From assembly GCF_036884655.1 (NCBI RefSeq), contig NC_088342.1, positions 31,936,501 through 32,000,500 on the forward strand: a stretch of 64,000 nt of DNA. The letters run 5' to 3'. A model generated the notes under the pieces. It worked only from the letters and a program-made list of their open reading frames with translations. It was not told the DNA's origin and searched no databases. The position numbers and the translations under genes were made by a program. This document shows, in pieces, positions 40,692 to 53,786 of the stretch (the first letter of the stretch is position 1; every line of letters begins with the position of its first letter). This DNA is from Musa acuminata AAA Group (lineage: Eukaryota; Streptophyta; Magnoliopsida; Zingiberales; Musaceae).

Positions 40692-42645
40692 TGTTGAATC
40701 TCGTATTTTGATGATGAAACAGCTTGATATATGTTTATGATTTGATCTGTGTTTTGAGTGACGCAGGATGCTTCGATCAGGATGAGACAATTAAAGCAGG
40801 AAAATCATGTTGCGCCGGAGGAACATGTTAGAAGATTGGATGTCGGGCCGGTGGAATGGTCGACGTATCGACAGAAGGCTTTGGGCCATGGACTCGGGCA
40901 TCGGGCCAAGAAGAGCGGGTATTGTGCCAAGGATATCGGAGTTGCGGAGTCAACTGGCCGATTGGGCAATAGGTTGCAGGAAAGGACGATGCGTCGAAGA
41001 ATCGGACGAAGCATCGAGGGACCAATAACATGCCGGACAACTTGGTTAATTGCTTAGGATTAATTGTCTCGATCGAAGTTTTGTTTACATGTGCAGGATT
41101 AACTACGATGAAAGTAAGACATGCAGCAGGAGTTGCGCCGGAGTCAAGACAATGATCACGTTGGGAGTTCGAGAGTTCGTCGGAAGTTCGGACTGTCGTC
41201 GGAGGTTCTGTGGGAACAAATCCGAGAAGTCCATGAGCTTGCCAAAGAAGCTCTTCGGAACTCGCCAAGTGGATCGTCGCAAGTCCAGGAGTTTGCCGAA
41301 AGTCCGCAGGAGCGTCACCGAGGGTTCATCGGATGATCGACGGAAGTTCGCCGGAAGCTCGCTAGAAGAAGCGATTGACGCACCGTAGCAAGTTGCAGTA
41401 AATGTCTTAGGAAAAATCATAGTTAGCACAATGATTAAGTTGGAAATGGGAGGTGATCCCATTAACTTAATCTTGGGGCAATTGGGCCCCTGAAAGACCC
41501 AAATTGGGCCGAACGGATCAACCCATTCGGACCCTGATTGCTGTGGGAGGTGCAATCGCCCAAGCCAGGAGGTAGCACCGCCTAGGCTAAGTCTCCGAGC
41601 GAGAATGGGCGGTGCAACCGCCCCAGCCAGGAGGTAGCACCGCTTGGGCTCAGTCTCCGAGCGAGACTAGGCGGTGCAACCTCCCTTGATAGGAGGTAGC
41701 ACCACCTAAGCTCGGTCTTCGAGCTCTGACAAGCAGTGCAATCGCCCTAGTCAGGAGGTGCAACCGCCTGAGCTCCGTCTTCGAGCTCTGGCAGAGAGGT
41801 GCAACCGCCCCTGACAGGAGGTGGCACCGCCCAGAGGCTCAGTCTTCGAGCTCTGCCAAGCGGTGCAACCGCTCCAATCAAGAGGTGCAACCGCCTGATC
41901 CCGGAATTCCGGGAATTGACAGTTTTGAGCTCCAAATTTGAACTGGGTTGGGGCCTATAAATACCCCACCCATTCAGCACTGAAAGAGCACAAACACACA
42001 CCGAAATCTTGATCTTTTTCTGTGATTCTTAGAGCTCAAAATTGTTGTAAAGCCCAAAAGTTCTTCTCCCTCTTTTCTTCCAAGTTCTGAGTTGTATAAA
42101 GAGGAGAGAAAATTCTGTAAGGGTTGTCTCCTAAGCCCGTCAAAAGGAGTGAAACTGTAAAAGGGTGGTTGGCCTTCGCCTATTGAAGGAAGGCCTCTTG
42201 TTGACGTCGGTGACCTCGTCGATGGAGGAAGCCAAAAGTGGAGTAGGTCAAGATTGACCGAACCACTCTAAATCTCGGTTTGCATTTACTTTGAGCATTT
42301 TATCTTTACTGCAAACCTCCTAAATAGCTACTGCCTTCTTTGGCTTTACGAACGAGTTTCTAAGTTTAGAGCTTTACGAATCTGCGTTTAGACGTAAATC
42401 GGTTTTATCGTACGAACGTCGCATTTCAGTTTGCGCTTGCATTCTAATTTTCATCATAAACTGCAAACTACCTTTGTGGACTTACTTTAACGTCATCTCG
42501 CTTAATCTTAAGTTAAAGTAATCTTAGAATCAGCTTTTACGTCGAAATCATTTTTTATCAAACGAACGCAGCTTTCGGTTTTAATCACTGAAAAATTTCT
42601 ATTGCACTAATTCACCCCCCCCTCTTAGTGCTCTTGATCCTAACA
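40692..42645 (+). repeat. 5' LTR of B (1954 bp)
   Basis: TGTTGAATCTCG to TTGATCCTAACA; TATAAATA at 41956-41963. The GGTGC/GCACC repeat block (41545-41900) has more units than in A, with inserted aggaggtgcaaccgcc variants, whereas the tttagacgtaaa array of A is reduced to one or two units. Terminal hairpin GCACTAA 42604-42610 with TTAGTGC 42625-42631. Confidence 0.95.
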
Positions 42646-42647
42646 AT

Positions 42648-42659
42648 TGGTATCAGAGC
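42648..42659 (+). other. Primer binding site of B
   Basis: TGGTATCAGAGC, perfect initiator-Met complement, two bases after the LTR. Confidence 0.92.
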
Positions 42660-42695
42660 GGGGTATTTCTCATTTCGAATTTACACCCGAGAGAA

Positions 42696-43655
42696 ATGGC
42701 TCTTCAAGGCTTTCAAGAGGGCTTATCGGTCTTTCGTCCACCGTTGTTGAACGGTTTGGACTACACTTATTGGAAAACTCGAATGAGAGTTTTCTTGATT
42801 TCTTTGAATTTGGATTTATGGAATATCATTGAAAACGGTTTTCAACTTCCCTCTAAACCAATGAACGAATGGTCGGATTTGGAGAATATGTATTTTTCTT
42901 TAAACGCAAAGGCTATGAATGTCTTATTTTGCGCTTTGGACAAAAATGAGTTTAATCGGATTTTTACGTGCGAAACAGCTTTTGACATTTGGCGAACACT
43001 TGAAATCACACATGAGGGAACTAATAGAGTCAAAGACTCGAAAGTTAACATTTTATTGCTTGATTTTGAGCTTTTTTGAATGCAACCAAGCGAGACTATA
43101 GGCGACATGTACACCCGTTTCACGGACGTCGTCAATAGTTTAAGAGCTCTTGGAAAATATTTTTCGAATTTTGAACTCGTAAACAAGATTTTGCATTCTC
43201 TTTCTAAGAAGTGGGATTCAAAAGTAACTGCAATACAAGAAGCTAAAAACCTAAACAACTTAGCACTTGAAGAACTAATTGGTTCATTGATAACATATGA
43301 AATGGTGCATAATGCACATGATGAACATGATGGACAAAATCACCTTCCAAAGAACAGGAAGGATTTGGAACTCCGGACAAATGAATACCACTTGAGCGAT
43401 GACTCAAGTGATGAGGACAATGATGAACTTGAACTTCTAACACTAAATCTTAATAAGTTTATTAAACAAAAATCTAAAATAAACAATAAACTTGAACGAA
43501 GGAAGAGGCCAAAGAAGAAGAACACAAAGTGGGATGAATCGAGCTCCTCCGAAGACGAGGAGAAAATCAACAAAGGCGAGGTGGCAAACTACGCCTTGAC
43601 CACTTTCAATGATGAGGTAATCGAAATCCCCCTCATTTATTTTGAAATTACTTGA
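42696..43655 (+). pseudogene. Gag of B, one in-frame stop
   Basis: Start ATG 42696 (MALQGFQEGLSVFRPPLLNG), 320 codons in one frame to TGA at 43655, interrupted by a single TGA at 43077-43079. Relatives have a sense codon there (CAA in F, CAT in A, CGG in C). It contains YTYWKTRMRVFLISLNLDLW, LFCALDKNEFNRI, DMYTRFTDVVNSLRALGKYF, EELIGSLITYEM, the acidic run DDSSDEDNDELELL, the basic RRKRPKKKN and the tail EIPLIYFEIT. It is the best preserved gag of the family here together with F. Zinc knuckle absent; RNA binding would depend on the lysine/arginine-rich segment. Confidence 0.9.
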
Positions 43656-45996
43656 TGCTTTCATGATGTATTTTCTTTTTTAGTTTAGAATTAATGTTTT
43701 AAATATATATATATATATATTATGATCATGCTAGTAATTTCGAAAATGATAATATTGCATATTTTATGATAAACAAACAAAATGATTTTGATTGAAAATA
43801 TGAAATCATGGTTAAGAAGTAATAATGTGTGTCATGTTGATGTCCATTGTTATTTCTCGATTTTGAGTATATTAAATCATGTTTAATTTGAAGTTATGAG
43901 TATATATTTTTGAAATTATGTATGATGATTCTTGATAATTGTGGATTATCGATTTTCATGATAATAATAGTGGCTTTAAAAATTGATACATGTTTTCATT
44001 TGACATAAATGAAAAGGCATGCTAACATGAAATCGATCACTTAAGATGAAACACTTAAAAAAGGGGAGAAATATATGAATTGATGCTATAAACACTATGC
44101 TATGATTATCCCATGCTTGCATGATTGCCATATTTGCAATGCTTATATGAATTGATGCTATGATTGCCAAATTTGCATTATGCCATGTTTGCATCATGCG
44201 TTAAGATATCAAGAACTTATATCGTAATTTTATGCATTGATATCTTACCATGTGATGAAATGCTACAATTGATGAACACTTGAAATATAATCCTCTATCT
44301 TATTGATTTTTTAATAAATCTATGCTTGTCATATATGAATTTATTGAATGTAATTTTGAGGATGATTTCAGATTTGACAAATGCTTGATTCATATTTACG
44401 ACATAAGATACACTTTAAATATGAATCATGCTTCAATCATATTAAATGCTTCAATCATTTTCTATCTCTAGAGTTCTCAATTTTGATGAAATACAAGTGA
44501 TAAATTCATTTATGATATCTTGTAAATCACTTGAATTATGAATGAGTTTTTTATGATGTGTTAAAAGAATCACTTAAAAAAAGAAAATACTTTTCCCATC
44601 TTATCGAGATTAATGATTTCATGATATTGTGTGAATCTCGAAATTGATTTTGATGAAATAGTAATAACGTTATTCATGTTATGAATCTTAAATATGATAA
44701 TATGCTTGATGTGATAATATGAATACATGAAACACTTATGATATGATACAATTCCGTGTATTTATAAAATATTTATCTCATCATCCAATAACTCTTCTTG
44801 ATATTCCTTATGAGATGAAATGAAATAATGCATGAAATACAAATGAGGAGTTAATGATCATGCATAATAGGATGTAATGAATTCTGACATTTAGATACCA
44901 TCGTTTGAATATCTATGTTGCCAAAATGATATATCATGAATGCTTGAATATCATGTTTGATATGCTCATGATGATGATTTATTTATTTTTCGGTATCATG
45001 CATGAAAAATAAGGCTTTTGAAATTGTGTATGTTTTAATTTGAATATATAATGATGCACAAATAAAATTGATACTTACCTTTGTCATAATCTGAAAATTG
45101 AAAAAAAAAAAAAGGGTCTTCCCTTCTTTTTGACAATAACAAAGGGGGAGCAAGAATTTCTAGTGTGGACATCATGAAAAGAGGCAAACTAGCTAGCTTA
45201 CACAATTCAAGATGAAAGCAAAAATTACACTCCTCTAAAGAGATGATGCAAATGTAACACTTGCCAAATTGTTTGCTTGCCTCATGTAAAACATTATCTC
45301 TTGCTAGTTTGGCATTTTGCTAGCTTGCGCTTTGCAAAGAAAGCAAAAATGACACGTCTCAAAAGAGAAGAAAGAGCTTGTTATCTTGAACATCACAAGC
45401 TTGCCAAACAAAAATTGCAAAAGTGCTATCTTGCCTATCTCAAGAAGCAAAACTTGCATATCGTAAAAATTTACTAGCTTGCAACTTGCATATTTCAAGA
45501 AGCAAGAGTTGCCTTCTTGAACATCTCTAAATTGCTAGCTTGCAAGTTCTAAAATGTTGTAACATTGCTAGCTTGCATGTTCTAAAAGTGTTATCTTGTA
45601 TGCTATAAAACTTGCATATCTAAAACTTGATAGCTTGAATATTCTAAGCATGATGTAACATTTGCTAAATTTTCTGGCTTCAAAACTGCATGATGATAAA
45701 ACTTGATATTATGTTTTTCATGCAATGACTTGAAACAAAATCACAAACATTTGATTGTGGTACTTCTCCTTTTTGTTGATAACAAAGGGGGAGAAGTATG
45801 TTGATGACATAACATGTTATGCATAAGTTTATGCATAAGTTCATGATGACATGTTGCAAGTATTCATGATGAATATTGCAATGACTTGAATTCAATTTGA
45901 ATTCAAGATTCTATCAATATGGCATATTGATAGGGGGAGTTTGTTTAAACTCCGGGAGTTAAGGTTAACTCCGTCATCAAGTAGTTGTCATCATCA
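43656..45996 (+). other. AT-rich non-coding region of B
   Basis: Collinear with that of A: atgatg-rich part, a (TA)n run at 43702-43721, internal purine motifs gacaataacaaagggggagc (45132-45151) and gataacaaagggggagaag (45779-45797), GCTAGC-word cluster (45150-45660), palindromes CTTGAATTC/GAATTCAAG (45885-45907) and TATCAATATGGCATATTGATA. No conserved frame. Confidence 0.85.
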
Positions 45997-46009
45997 GAAA
46001 GGGGGAGAT
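45997..46009 (+). other. Polypurine tract of B
   Basis: GAAAGGGGGAGAT directly before the 3' LTR. Confidence 0.9.
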
Positions 46010-47970
46010 TGTTGAATCTCGTATTTTGATGATGAAACTACTTAATATATGTTTATGATTTGATATATGTTTTGAGTGACGCAGGATGCTTCGATCAGGA
46101 TGAGACAATTAAAGCAGGAAAATCATGTTGCGCCGGAAGAACATGTCAGAAGATTGGACGTCGGGCCGGTGGAACGGTCGACGTATCGACAGAAGGCTTC
46201 AGGCCATGGACTCGGGCATCGGGTCAAGAAGAGCGGGTATTGTGCCAAGGATATCGGAGTTGCGGAGTCAACTGGCCGATTGGGCAATAGGCTGCAGGAA
46301 AGGACGATGCGTCGAAGAATCGGACGAAGCGTCGAGGGACCAAAGACATGCCAGACAACTTGGTTAATTGCTTAGGATTAATTGTCTCGATCGAAGTTTT
46401 GTTTACATGTGCAGGATTAACTACGATGAAAGTAAGACATGCAGCAAGAGTTGCGCTGGAGTCAAGACAATGATCACGTTGGGAGTTCGAGAGTTCGACG
46501 GAAGTTCGGACTGTCGTCGGAGGTTCGAAGGGAACAAATCTGAGAGGTCCATGAGCTTGCCAAAGAAGCTCGTCGGAACTCGCCAAGTGGATCGTCGCAA
46601 GTCCAGGAGTTTGCCGGAAGTCCGCAGGAGCATCACCGAGGGTTCATCGGATGATCGACGGAAGTTCGCCAGAAGCTCGCTGGAAGAAGCGATTGACGCA
46701 CCGGAGCAAGTTGCAGTAAATGTCTTAGGAAAAATCGTAGTTAGCTCAATGATTAAGTTGGAAATGGGAGGTGATCCCATTAACTTAATCTTGGGGCAAT
46801 TGGGCCCCTGAAAGACCCAAATTGGGCCGAATGGATCAACCCATTCGGACCCTGATTGCTGTGGGAGGTGCAACCGCCTAAGCCAGGAGGTAGCACCACC
46901 TAGGCTAAGTCTCCGAGCGAGACTGGGCGGTGCAACCGCCCCAGCCAGGAGGTAGCACCGCCTGGGCTCAGTCTCCGAGCGAGACTGGGCGGTGCAACCC
47001 CCCCTGACAGGAGGTAGCACCACTTGAGCTCGGTCTTCGAGCTTTGGCAGGCGGTGCAACCGCCCCAGTCAGGAGGTGCAACCGCCTGAGCTCAGTCTTC
47101 GAGCTCTGGCAGAGAGGTGCAACCACCCTTGACAGGAGGTGGCACCGCCCAGAGGCTCAGTCTTCGAGCTCTGCCAGGCGGTGCAACCGCTCCAGTCAGG
47201 AGGTGCAACCGCTTGATCCCGGAATTCCGGGAATTGACAGTTTTGAGCTCCAAATTTGAACTAGGTTGGGGCCTATAAATACCCCACCCATTCAGCACTG
47301 AAAGAGCACAGACACACACCGAAATCTTGATCTTTTTCTGTGATTCTTCGAGCTCAAAATTGTTGTAAAGGCCAAAAGTTCTTCTCCCTCTTTTCTTCCA
47401 AGTTCTGAGTTGTAAAGAGAGGAGAGAAAATTCTGTAAGGGTTGTCTCCTAAGCCCGTCAAAAGGAGTGAAACTGTAAAAGGGTGGTTGGCCTTCGCCTA
47501 TTGAAGGAAGGCCTCTAGTTGACGTCGGTGACCTCGTCGGTGGAGGAAGCCAAAAGTGGAGTAGGTCAAGATTAACCGAACCACTCTAAATCTCGGTTTG
47601 CATTTACTTTGAGCATTTTATCTTTACTGCAAACCTCCTAAATAGCTACTGCCTTCTACGCTTTTACGAACGAGTTTCTAAGTTCAGAGCTTTCCGAATC
47701 TGCGTTTAGACGTAAATCGGTTTTATCGTACGAACGTCGCATTTCAGTTTGCGCTTGCATTCTAATTTTCATCATAAACTGCAAACTGCCTTTGTAGATT
47801 TACTTTAACGTCATCTCGCTTAATCTTAAGTTAAAGTAATCTTAGAATCAGCTTTTACGTCGAAATCATTTTTTATCAAACGAACGCAGCTTTCGGTTTT
47901 AATCGCTGAAAAATTTCCACTGCACTAATTCACCCCCCCCCCCCCCCTCTTAGTGCTCTTGATCCTAACA
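46010..47970 (+). repeat. 3' LTR of B (1961 bp)
   Basis: Same order as the 5' copy, TATAAATA at 47274-47281. The terminal C-tract is 15 C (47933-47947), the longest in the window, inside the GCACTAA (47922-47928)/TTAGTGC (47950-47956) stem. Confidence 0.95.
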
Positions 47971-50917
47971 CAAGGCACATGACTGGAGATCCATCTCAAT
48001 TCTCTAAGCTCACTAGCCTAGACAAAGGATATGTCACCTTTGGAGATAACAACAAGGGTAAAATCATTGGCAAAGGAACTATAGGTAACACATCCAACTT
48101 TTTTATTAAAGATATGTTGTTAGTTGATGGCTTAAAGCATAACCTTTTGAGTATTAGTCAATTGTTTGATAAAGGATATATTGTTAAATTTGAATCTAAT
48201 GCTTGTATTATAGAAAAACCACACAAAAACACATCTATGATTATTCTAAAATAAAATAATGTATGCACTATCGACATTAATGATCTTTATAATGAAATGT
48301 GTTTTTCGATTTTAAATGACGATGCTTGGCTTTGGCATAGAAGATTAGGTTATGCTAGCATGAAACTAATCTCTCAAATTTCATCTAAGGAACTCCTCCT
48401 ATTAAGTTCATTAAAGATAATGTATGTGATACATGTCAACTAGGAAAATAAATAAAACATAGCTTCAAACCTAAGAACTAAATAAGCACCTCTAGACCTT
48501 TGCAATTGATCCATATGGACTTGTTCAGACCAATTTCTACATCAAGCCTAGGAGATAGCAAATACGCATTTGTTATCGTGGATGATTATAGTATATACAC
48601 ATGGACTTATTTTTTGATACACAAAAGTGAATACTTTAGGTATTTCTCCAAGTTTTGTAAACTTGTTCAAAATGAAAAAGGTTTTATGATTTCGTCAATT
48701 CGAAGTGATCATGGTGGTGAATTTCAAAACCGTGATTTCCAAGAATTTTGTGAATCTAATGGATATAACCATAACTTCTCTACTCTAAGAAATCCTCAAC
48801 ATAATGGAGTAGTAGAAAGAAAGAATAGAAACTTACAAGAAATGACAAAAACCATATTAAACGAACATAGCCTACCCAAATACGACATATCATATTATGA
48901 ATAGGGTTCTAGTAAGATCACTACTTTCCAAGACTCCTTATGAGTTTTGGAACAACAAAAACTCTAATGTTTCATACTTTAAAGTTTTCGGATGTAAATG
49001 TTTTATTTTGAATGAAAAAGACGTCTTAGGTAAATTTAATGCAAAATCTGATGAAAATTTTTTTCTTAGCTATTCCTTTGTTTCTAAAGTATTTCGTATC
49101 TTTAACAAAAGAACTTTGATTATAGAAGAATCCATTCATGTTGTTTTTAATGAAATTTCTGAAGTTAAGAAAAGTGAACTTGATGATGATATTGATTTTG
49201 ATGCCTTGAATTTAAATGAAATCCCTTCTCTAAATAGCAATTTGGGTGCATTTTCTTTCGAACCTTCTTTACCGAAGGAATGGAAGTATGTAGATGCTCA
49301 TTCTAAGGAGCTAATTATAGGAGAAACATCGAAAGGGGTTCAAAAACGTTCTTCTCTTCAAAATTTTTTGTGCCGCCACCGCTTTTCTCTCCCAAATTGA
49401 ACCTAAATGCATTGACGAGGCTATGAAAGATGATTCATGGGTCATTACAATGCAAGAAGAGTTAAATCAATTTGAGAGAAATAAGGTATGGAAGCTTATT
49501 CCTAGACCAAATGACCATTTAGTTATTTGTACTAAATGGGTCTTTAGAAACAAGCAAGATGAATTTGGTATCGTGGTTCGAAACAAGGCTAGATTAGTGG
49601 CCAAAGGTTTCAACCAAGAAGAATGTATCAATTATGAAGAGACCTTTGTTCCTATGGCTCAATTAGAAGTCATAAGGATGCTCCTTGCCTAGGCTAGTAG
49701 TAATAATTTTAAGTTATTTTAAATGGATATTAAGAGTACTTTTCTTAATGGCTTTATTTCCGAAGAAGTTTATATTGAACAATCTCCTGGATTTGAGAAT
49801 GATAGTCTCCCTAATCATGTGTTTAAATTGACTAAAGCTCTCTATGGTTTAAAACAAGCCCCAAGGGCTTGGTATAAGAGGCTTAGTTCATTTCTTATTG
49901 AAAATAATTTCTCTAAAGGCAAGGTCGATACTACATTATTTATCAAAAAATTTAAAAATAATTTTTTTAATGTTTAAATTTATGTTGATGATATTATTTT
50001 CGTTTCCACGAATGAATCTCTTTGTGAATCATTTGCTAAAAGTATGAGTCTTGAATTTGAAATGAGTTTGATGGGGGAATTAACTTTCTTTTTAGGCTTA
50101 TAAATCAAATAACTAAGTAGTGGCGTTTTTCTTAGTCAAACAAAATATGCTTTAGATTTACTAAAAAGGTTTAATATGGATAGCTCAAAGACTATCAATA
50201 CTCCCATGAGTACCTCCACTAAGTTAGACATTGATGAAAGTGAAGAAATCTTTGATCAAAAGGCTTATAGGGGTATGATAGGAAGTTTACTATACCTCAC
50301 CATAACTAGACCAGATATCATGTTTAGTGTAGGTCTTTGTACTAGGTTTCAATCTAATCCTAAGATATCTCATCTTAAAGCAGTTAAGAGAATTCTTAGA
50401 TATCATAAAGGTACCACAAATCTAGGATTATAGTATCCAAAATCTTAGAACTTTGAACTAATTGCATATGCTGATGCGGATTTTGCTGGATATAGATTAG
50501 ATAGAAAAAGCACATCTAGAAAATGTCAATTTTTAGGACATGCACTTGTTTCTTAGTCTTCCAAGAAATAAAACTTGGTTACACTATCTACAACCGAAGC
50601 TAGTGCATATTGTGCACAAGTTATGTGGATGAAAAACACTTTAGAATATTATAAGATTCATCTTAAAAACACTCCCATAAAATGTGATAACACAAGTGCA
50701 ATATGTTTAACAAAAAAATCTCATTCAACACTCTAGAACCAAATATATTGATATTAGGCATCACTTTATACGAGATCATGTTAATAATCATGATGTAATC
50801 TTAGAGTTTATTGATACGAAACATCAATTAGCTAATATCTTTACAAAACCTTTAAGTGAAGAACAATATGATTTTATTAGAAGAGAGTTAGGAATGTTAA
50901 TTTGTCCAAATGCATGA
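47971..50917 (+). pseudogene. Pol of C: protease end, integrase, reverse transcriptase, RNase H
   Basis: Continues the protease with RHMTGDPSQFSKL, KIIGKGTIGN and VDGLKHNLLSISQL. Integrase: LWHRRLGYASMKL, HMDLF (first Asp), IVDDYS, IRSDHGGEFQ (second Asp) and VVERKNRNLQEM (Glu), so the DDE set is present. Reverse transcriptase: WVITMQEELNQFERN, AKGFNQEE, MDIKSTFLNGF, LYGLKQAPRAWYKRL and YVDDIIFVS at 49981. RNase H: YADADFAGYRLDRKSTSRKC, ending FIRRELGMLICPNA. About ten stops and a few frameshifts (for example near 48400-48480 and 48900) break it. Integrase before reverse transcriptase identifies Ty1/copia. Confidence 0.93.
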
Positions 50918-52002
50918 ATTTGATGTATATCTTTTTCGGACTATCTTCTTGTATTTCATAAATGGAGCTTTCATGAACTTATTTCTCTTTCATCTTCCTT
51001 GGTATCAAGTTTACTTCATACCTTTGCTCCATCACTTAATGATTTTTGATACACTCAATCACTCCATGGATTTCATTGACAAATACATCTCTCATGGAAT
51101 TATCTCTTGTGAATTTTTAATGAGAAATAGATTTGATGTGATGCTCCTCTTATTATGAAGGTTTATTCATGTAATTTCTTTTATCGTTCATATGATAATT
51201 CTTTCACATGAATTCTTTCTTAATAAAGGAAGAATTTTTATTTATGAGATGAACACTTGCAAAAGTGAGGAGTTGATTTCATATGAATATCTTGATCCTT
51301 ATGAAAATTGAAGCATGATTTAATGAAACTCTTTTATCGTTTTTGATTTGATTCAAATCATTTCACAAAGTGGGTTCTTAATGGATTTCCTCCTTACTTT
51401 CCTTCTTCATGCCAAGTTTTATGAAAAAAGGGGAGAAGTTGATGGAAGCTATCTCTTTAATATTTATAACTTTTAAATGATACCATGTCATGAACGCTTG
51501 AAATATGATTGGTATACAAATTAAAATGTGGCATGAATTTTTACCACACTTGCATTGTTGAATCGTTCTCCTTTTTGTTGATGACAAAGGGGGAGAAATA
51601 ATACCAAAATGTGGTAAATTGATGACAAATGTATGCAATATATTTCATCATATATACTTGAAATGTTTGCTTGATAAATTTTCTTCATTATGATAAGATA
51701 TCTAGAGCTTAACTTGCTATTTTATAATTGATATCTTCCCATAGAATGATGAATTGCTATCTTTGTCATCTTTCATATTTGAAATATCATACTTGAAAAT
51801 GGATGTCATGCCTTGACATCATTTTGAGAATGTTAGATCATGATAGTAATCATGATGTGCATGTTGATAAGTTTAAATGAATCTAACTTATCAATTTGAT
51901 ACTTGAATTCAAAGGCTTTGAATTCAAAAGTATCTTTTCTTAAGTATGGCATATAGATAGGGGGAGTTAAGGTTAACTCCGTCATCAATTGATTGTCATC
52001 AT
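50918..52002 (+). other. 3' non-coding region of C
   Basis: AT-rich sequence with an internal purine motif gatgacaaagggggagaaat (51580-51599), a long palindrome on acttgaattcaaag/ctttgaattcaa (51899-51932) and GGAGTTAAGGTTAACTCC (51963-51980). No envelope-like ORF; the 82-codon frame at 50910-51158 has no homologue in G. Confidence 0.8.
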
Positions 52003-52017
52003 AAAAAAGGGGGAGAT
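52003..52017 (+). other. Polypurine tract of C
   Basis: AAAAAAGGGGGAGAT abutting the 3' LTR. Confidence 0.9.
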
Positions 52018-53258
52018 TGTTGAATCTCGGATTTTGATGATACAGTCAATTATAATTTATTTGATCTAATCTATATGTTGAGAAAAGTGTGCATGATTAA
52101 CTACAATAGCAGTAAGACATAAAGCATGTGTTGTGCTGGAGTCACGATCGAGATCACGTTAGAAGTTCGAGAGTTCGTCGGAAGTTCTACCGGAACTAAC
52201 CGAGAAGTCCAGGAGCTTGCCAAAGAAGCTCTCGGAACTTGCCAAGAAGATCATCGTAAAGTCCAAGAGCTTGCTAAGAGTTTGTCGAATGTTCATCGGA
52301 AGCACGTCGGAAGCTCGCCGGAAGAGCAATTGATGAACCGGAACAAGAAGCGTTGTGATCATGTCTTAATTATCATAGTTAGAGCATAAATTAAGCTAGG
52401 ATTGGGAGGTAATCCCACTAACTTAATTAGGGACCAACTGGGCCCTTAATAGGGCTGATTTGGACCATATTGAACAGCCCAATCAGCCCCTGAAAACATG
52501 GCCAGTGGTGGCACCGCCACGGCCAGAGGTGGCACTACCTAGAAGACCTAGTCTCCCAAGTGGTCTGGGCAATGGTACCACTGGCAGTTATTGATACCAA
52601 TGGTAGTACCACCCCTGTCAGGTGGTGGTCCCATCCAGTGTCAAGTGTCAGGTGGTGGTACCGCCAGGACCCCGGAAATCCGGGATTATACACTTTTTGG
52701 CTCCATTTTTGAAGTCATTGGGCCTATAAAAACCCCACCCTTTTCTGCATGAAAGGCTATGAAAGCATTAAGATAATCTTGAATTGTTTGGGTATAAAAG
52801 TGTTGTAAACAAGGGCTAGAGTTCTCCTCCTCCCTTTCTAAGTTTTGAGATCATTCAAGAGAGGTGTGAGACTTATAAGGGTTCTCTCCTAAACCCGTGA
52901 AAAGGAGAAAGCGTTGTAAGAGGTGGTTGGTCTTCGCCTATTGAAGGAAGGCTTTTAGTGGATGCCAGTGATCTCGACGGAGGAGGAATCCGAAAGTGGA
53001 TGTATGTCACAAAGACCAAACCACTCTAAATTCTAGTTTGCATTTCAATTTGTGCAACTTTCATTACTGCAAGCTACATTACCTTCTTATTGCCATCTCT
53101 ATACTCACATATGCTTTCAAGTTAAACTCCTTATGAAATAATTTTCGTTGGAATCGGTTCTAATTGAAACATAGACTTTTGAAATCATGAAAGTTTTCCG
53201 CTACACTAATTCACACCCCCCCCCCCCCTCCCTCTTAGTACTGCTCTTGATTCTAACA
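52018..53258 (+). repeat. 3' LTR of C (1241 bp)
   Basis: TGTTGAATCTCGG to TTGATTCTAACA. One block of ggtggtaccgcc modules is shorter than in the 5' LTR (52500-52670). A long C-tract (about 53217-53228, with an interrupted extension) precedes cctcttagta. Confidence 0.92.
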
Positions 53259-53432
53259 TAAGCATGAAGAGTTAGATTCACTTAATCATTTTGATTGAAA
53301 ATGCATTACTATAAAAAAATGATTTTGATTGAAAATGTTTTATGGTTAATGAAATCATGTTTGATGATTTAATAATGCATATCGTGATTTGGTATAAAAG
53401 ACAAAGACATGCTTGTATGAAATAAATCACAT
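53259..53432 (+). other. Non-coding tail of D, right of C
   Basis: Starts with the TAAGC duplication and continues D (agcatgaagagttagattcact, matching H at 12149). It breaks at about 53432 after atgaaataaatcacata, where gag sequence of E begins abruptly. Confidence 0.7.
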
Positions 53433-53786
53433 AAGGCATACACTAAAAGTAACTCATGATGGCACGAATATAGTAAAAGAGTCTAGAATAAATCTATTGA
53501 TACATGATTTTGAATTATTTCGAATGGAACCAAGTGAAATTATTGTTGACATGTACACCTGTATTACGGATGTCGTCAATAGTTTAAAAGTACTTGGTAA
53601 ATCTTTTTCTAATCTTGAACTTGTAAATAAGATTCTAAGATCTCTTTCTAAAAATTGGGATCCAAAAGTAACCACAATACAAGAAGGAAATGATTTGAAC
53701 TATTTTTACTTGATGAACTTATTGGGTCTTTGATGACCTATGAAATGACGTGCAAGGCACATGATGAACTTGATAAACATGAGAAT

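Larger units (their letters stand above)
40692..47970 (+). mobile_element. Element B: complete gag-only LTR retrotransposon, 7279 bp
   Basis: Same layout as A: LTRs of 1954 and 1961 bp, primer site, gag-like ORF with the YFEIT tail, AT-rich region with GCTAGC words and palindromes, polypurine tract. It is flanked by AAAGG (40687-40691) and CAAGG (47971-47975), a duplication with one difference. The host reading frame (GC-S-RHM, tca agg) shows CAAGG was original and the left copy changed C to A. No pol domain is present. Confidence 0.93.
37736..53258 (+). mobile_element. Element C: complete SIRE-like copia, split by B
   Basis: Bounded by TAAGC duplications (37731-37735 and 53259-53263). LTRs are 1285 and 1241 bp. 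Gag lies left of B and pol right of B; removal of B leaves an element of about 8.2 kb with gag, protease, integrase, reverse transcriptase and RNase H. There is no envelope-like ORF. It has the same primer site and polypurine tract as the gag-only elements, making C-type elements plausible enzyme donors, though this copy is broken. Confidence 0.93.

Noticed and set aside
43702..43721. TA run and, at 56711-56722, a G run
   Set aside because: Ordinary simple repeats within AT-rich tails; length may be unreliable and no function is suggested.
50910..51158. 82-codon frame after C pol, considered as an envelope-like ORF
   Set aside because: It overlaps the pol stop, has no counterpart in G's third ORF and no start context; AT-rich chance frame.
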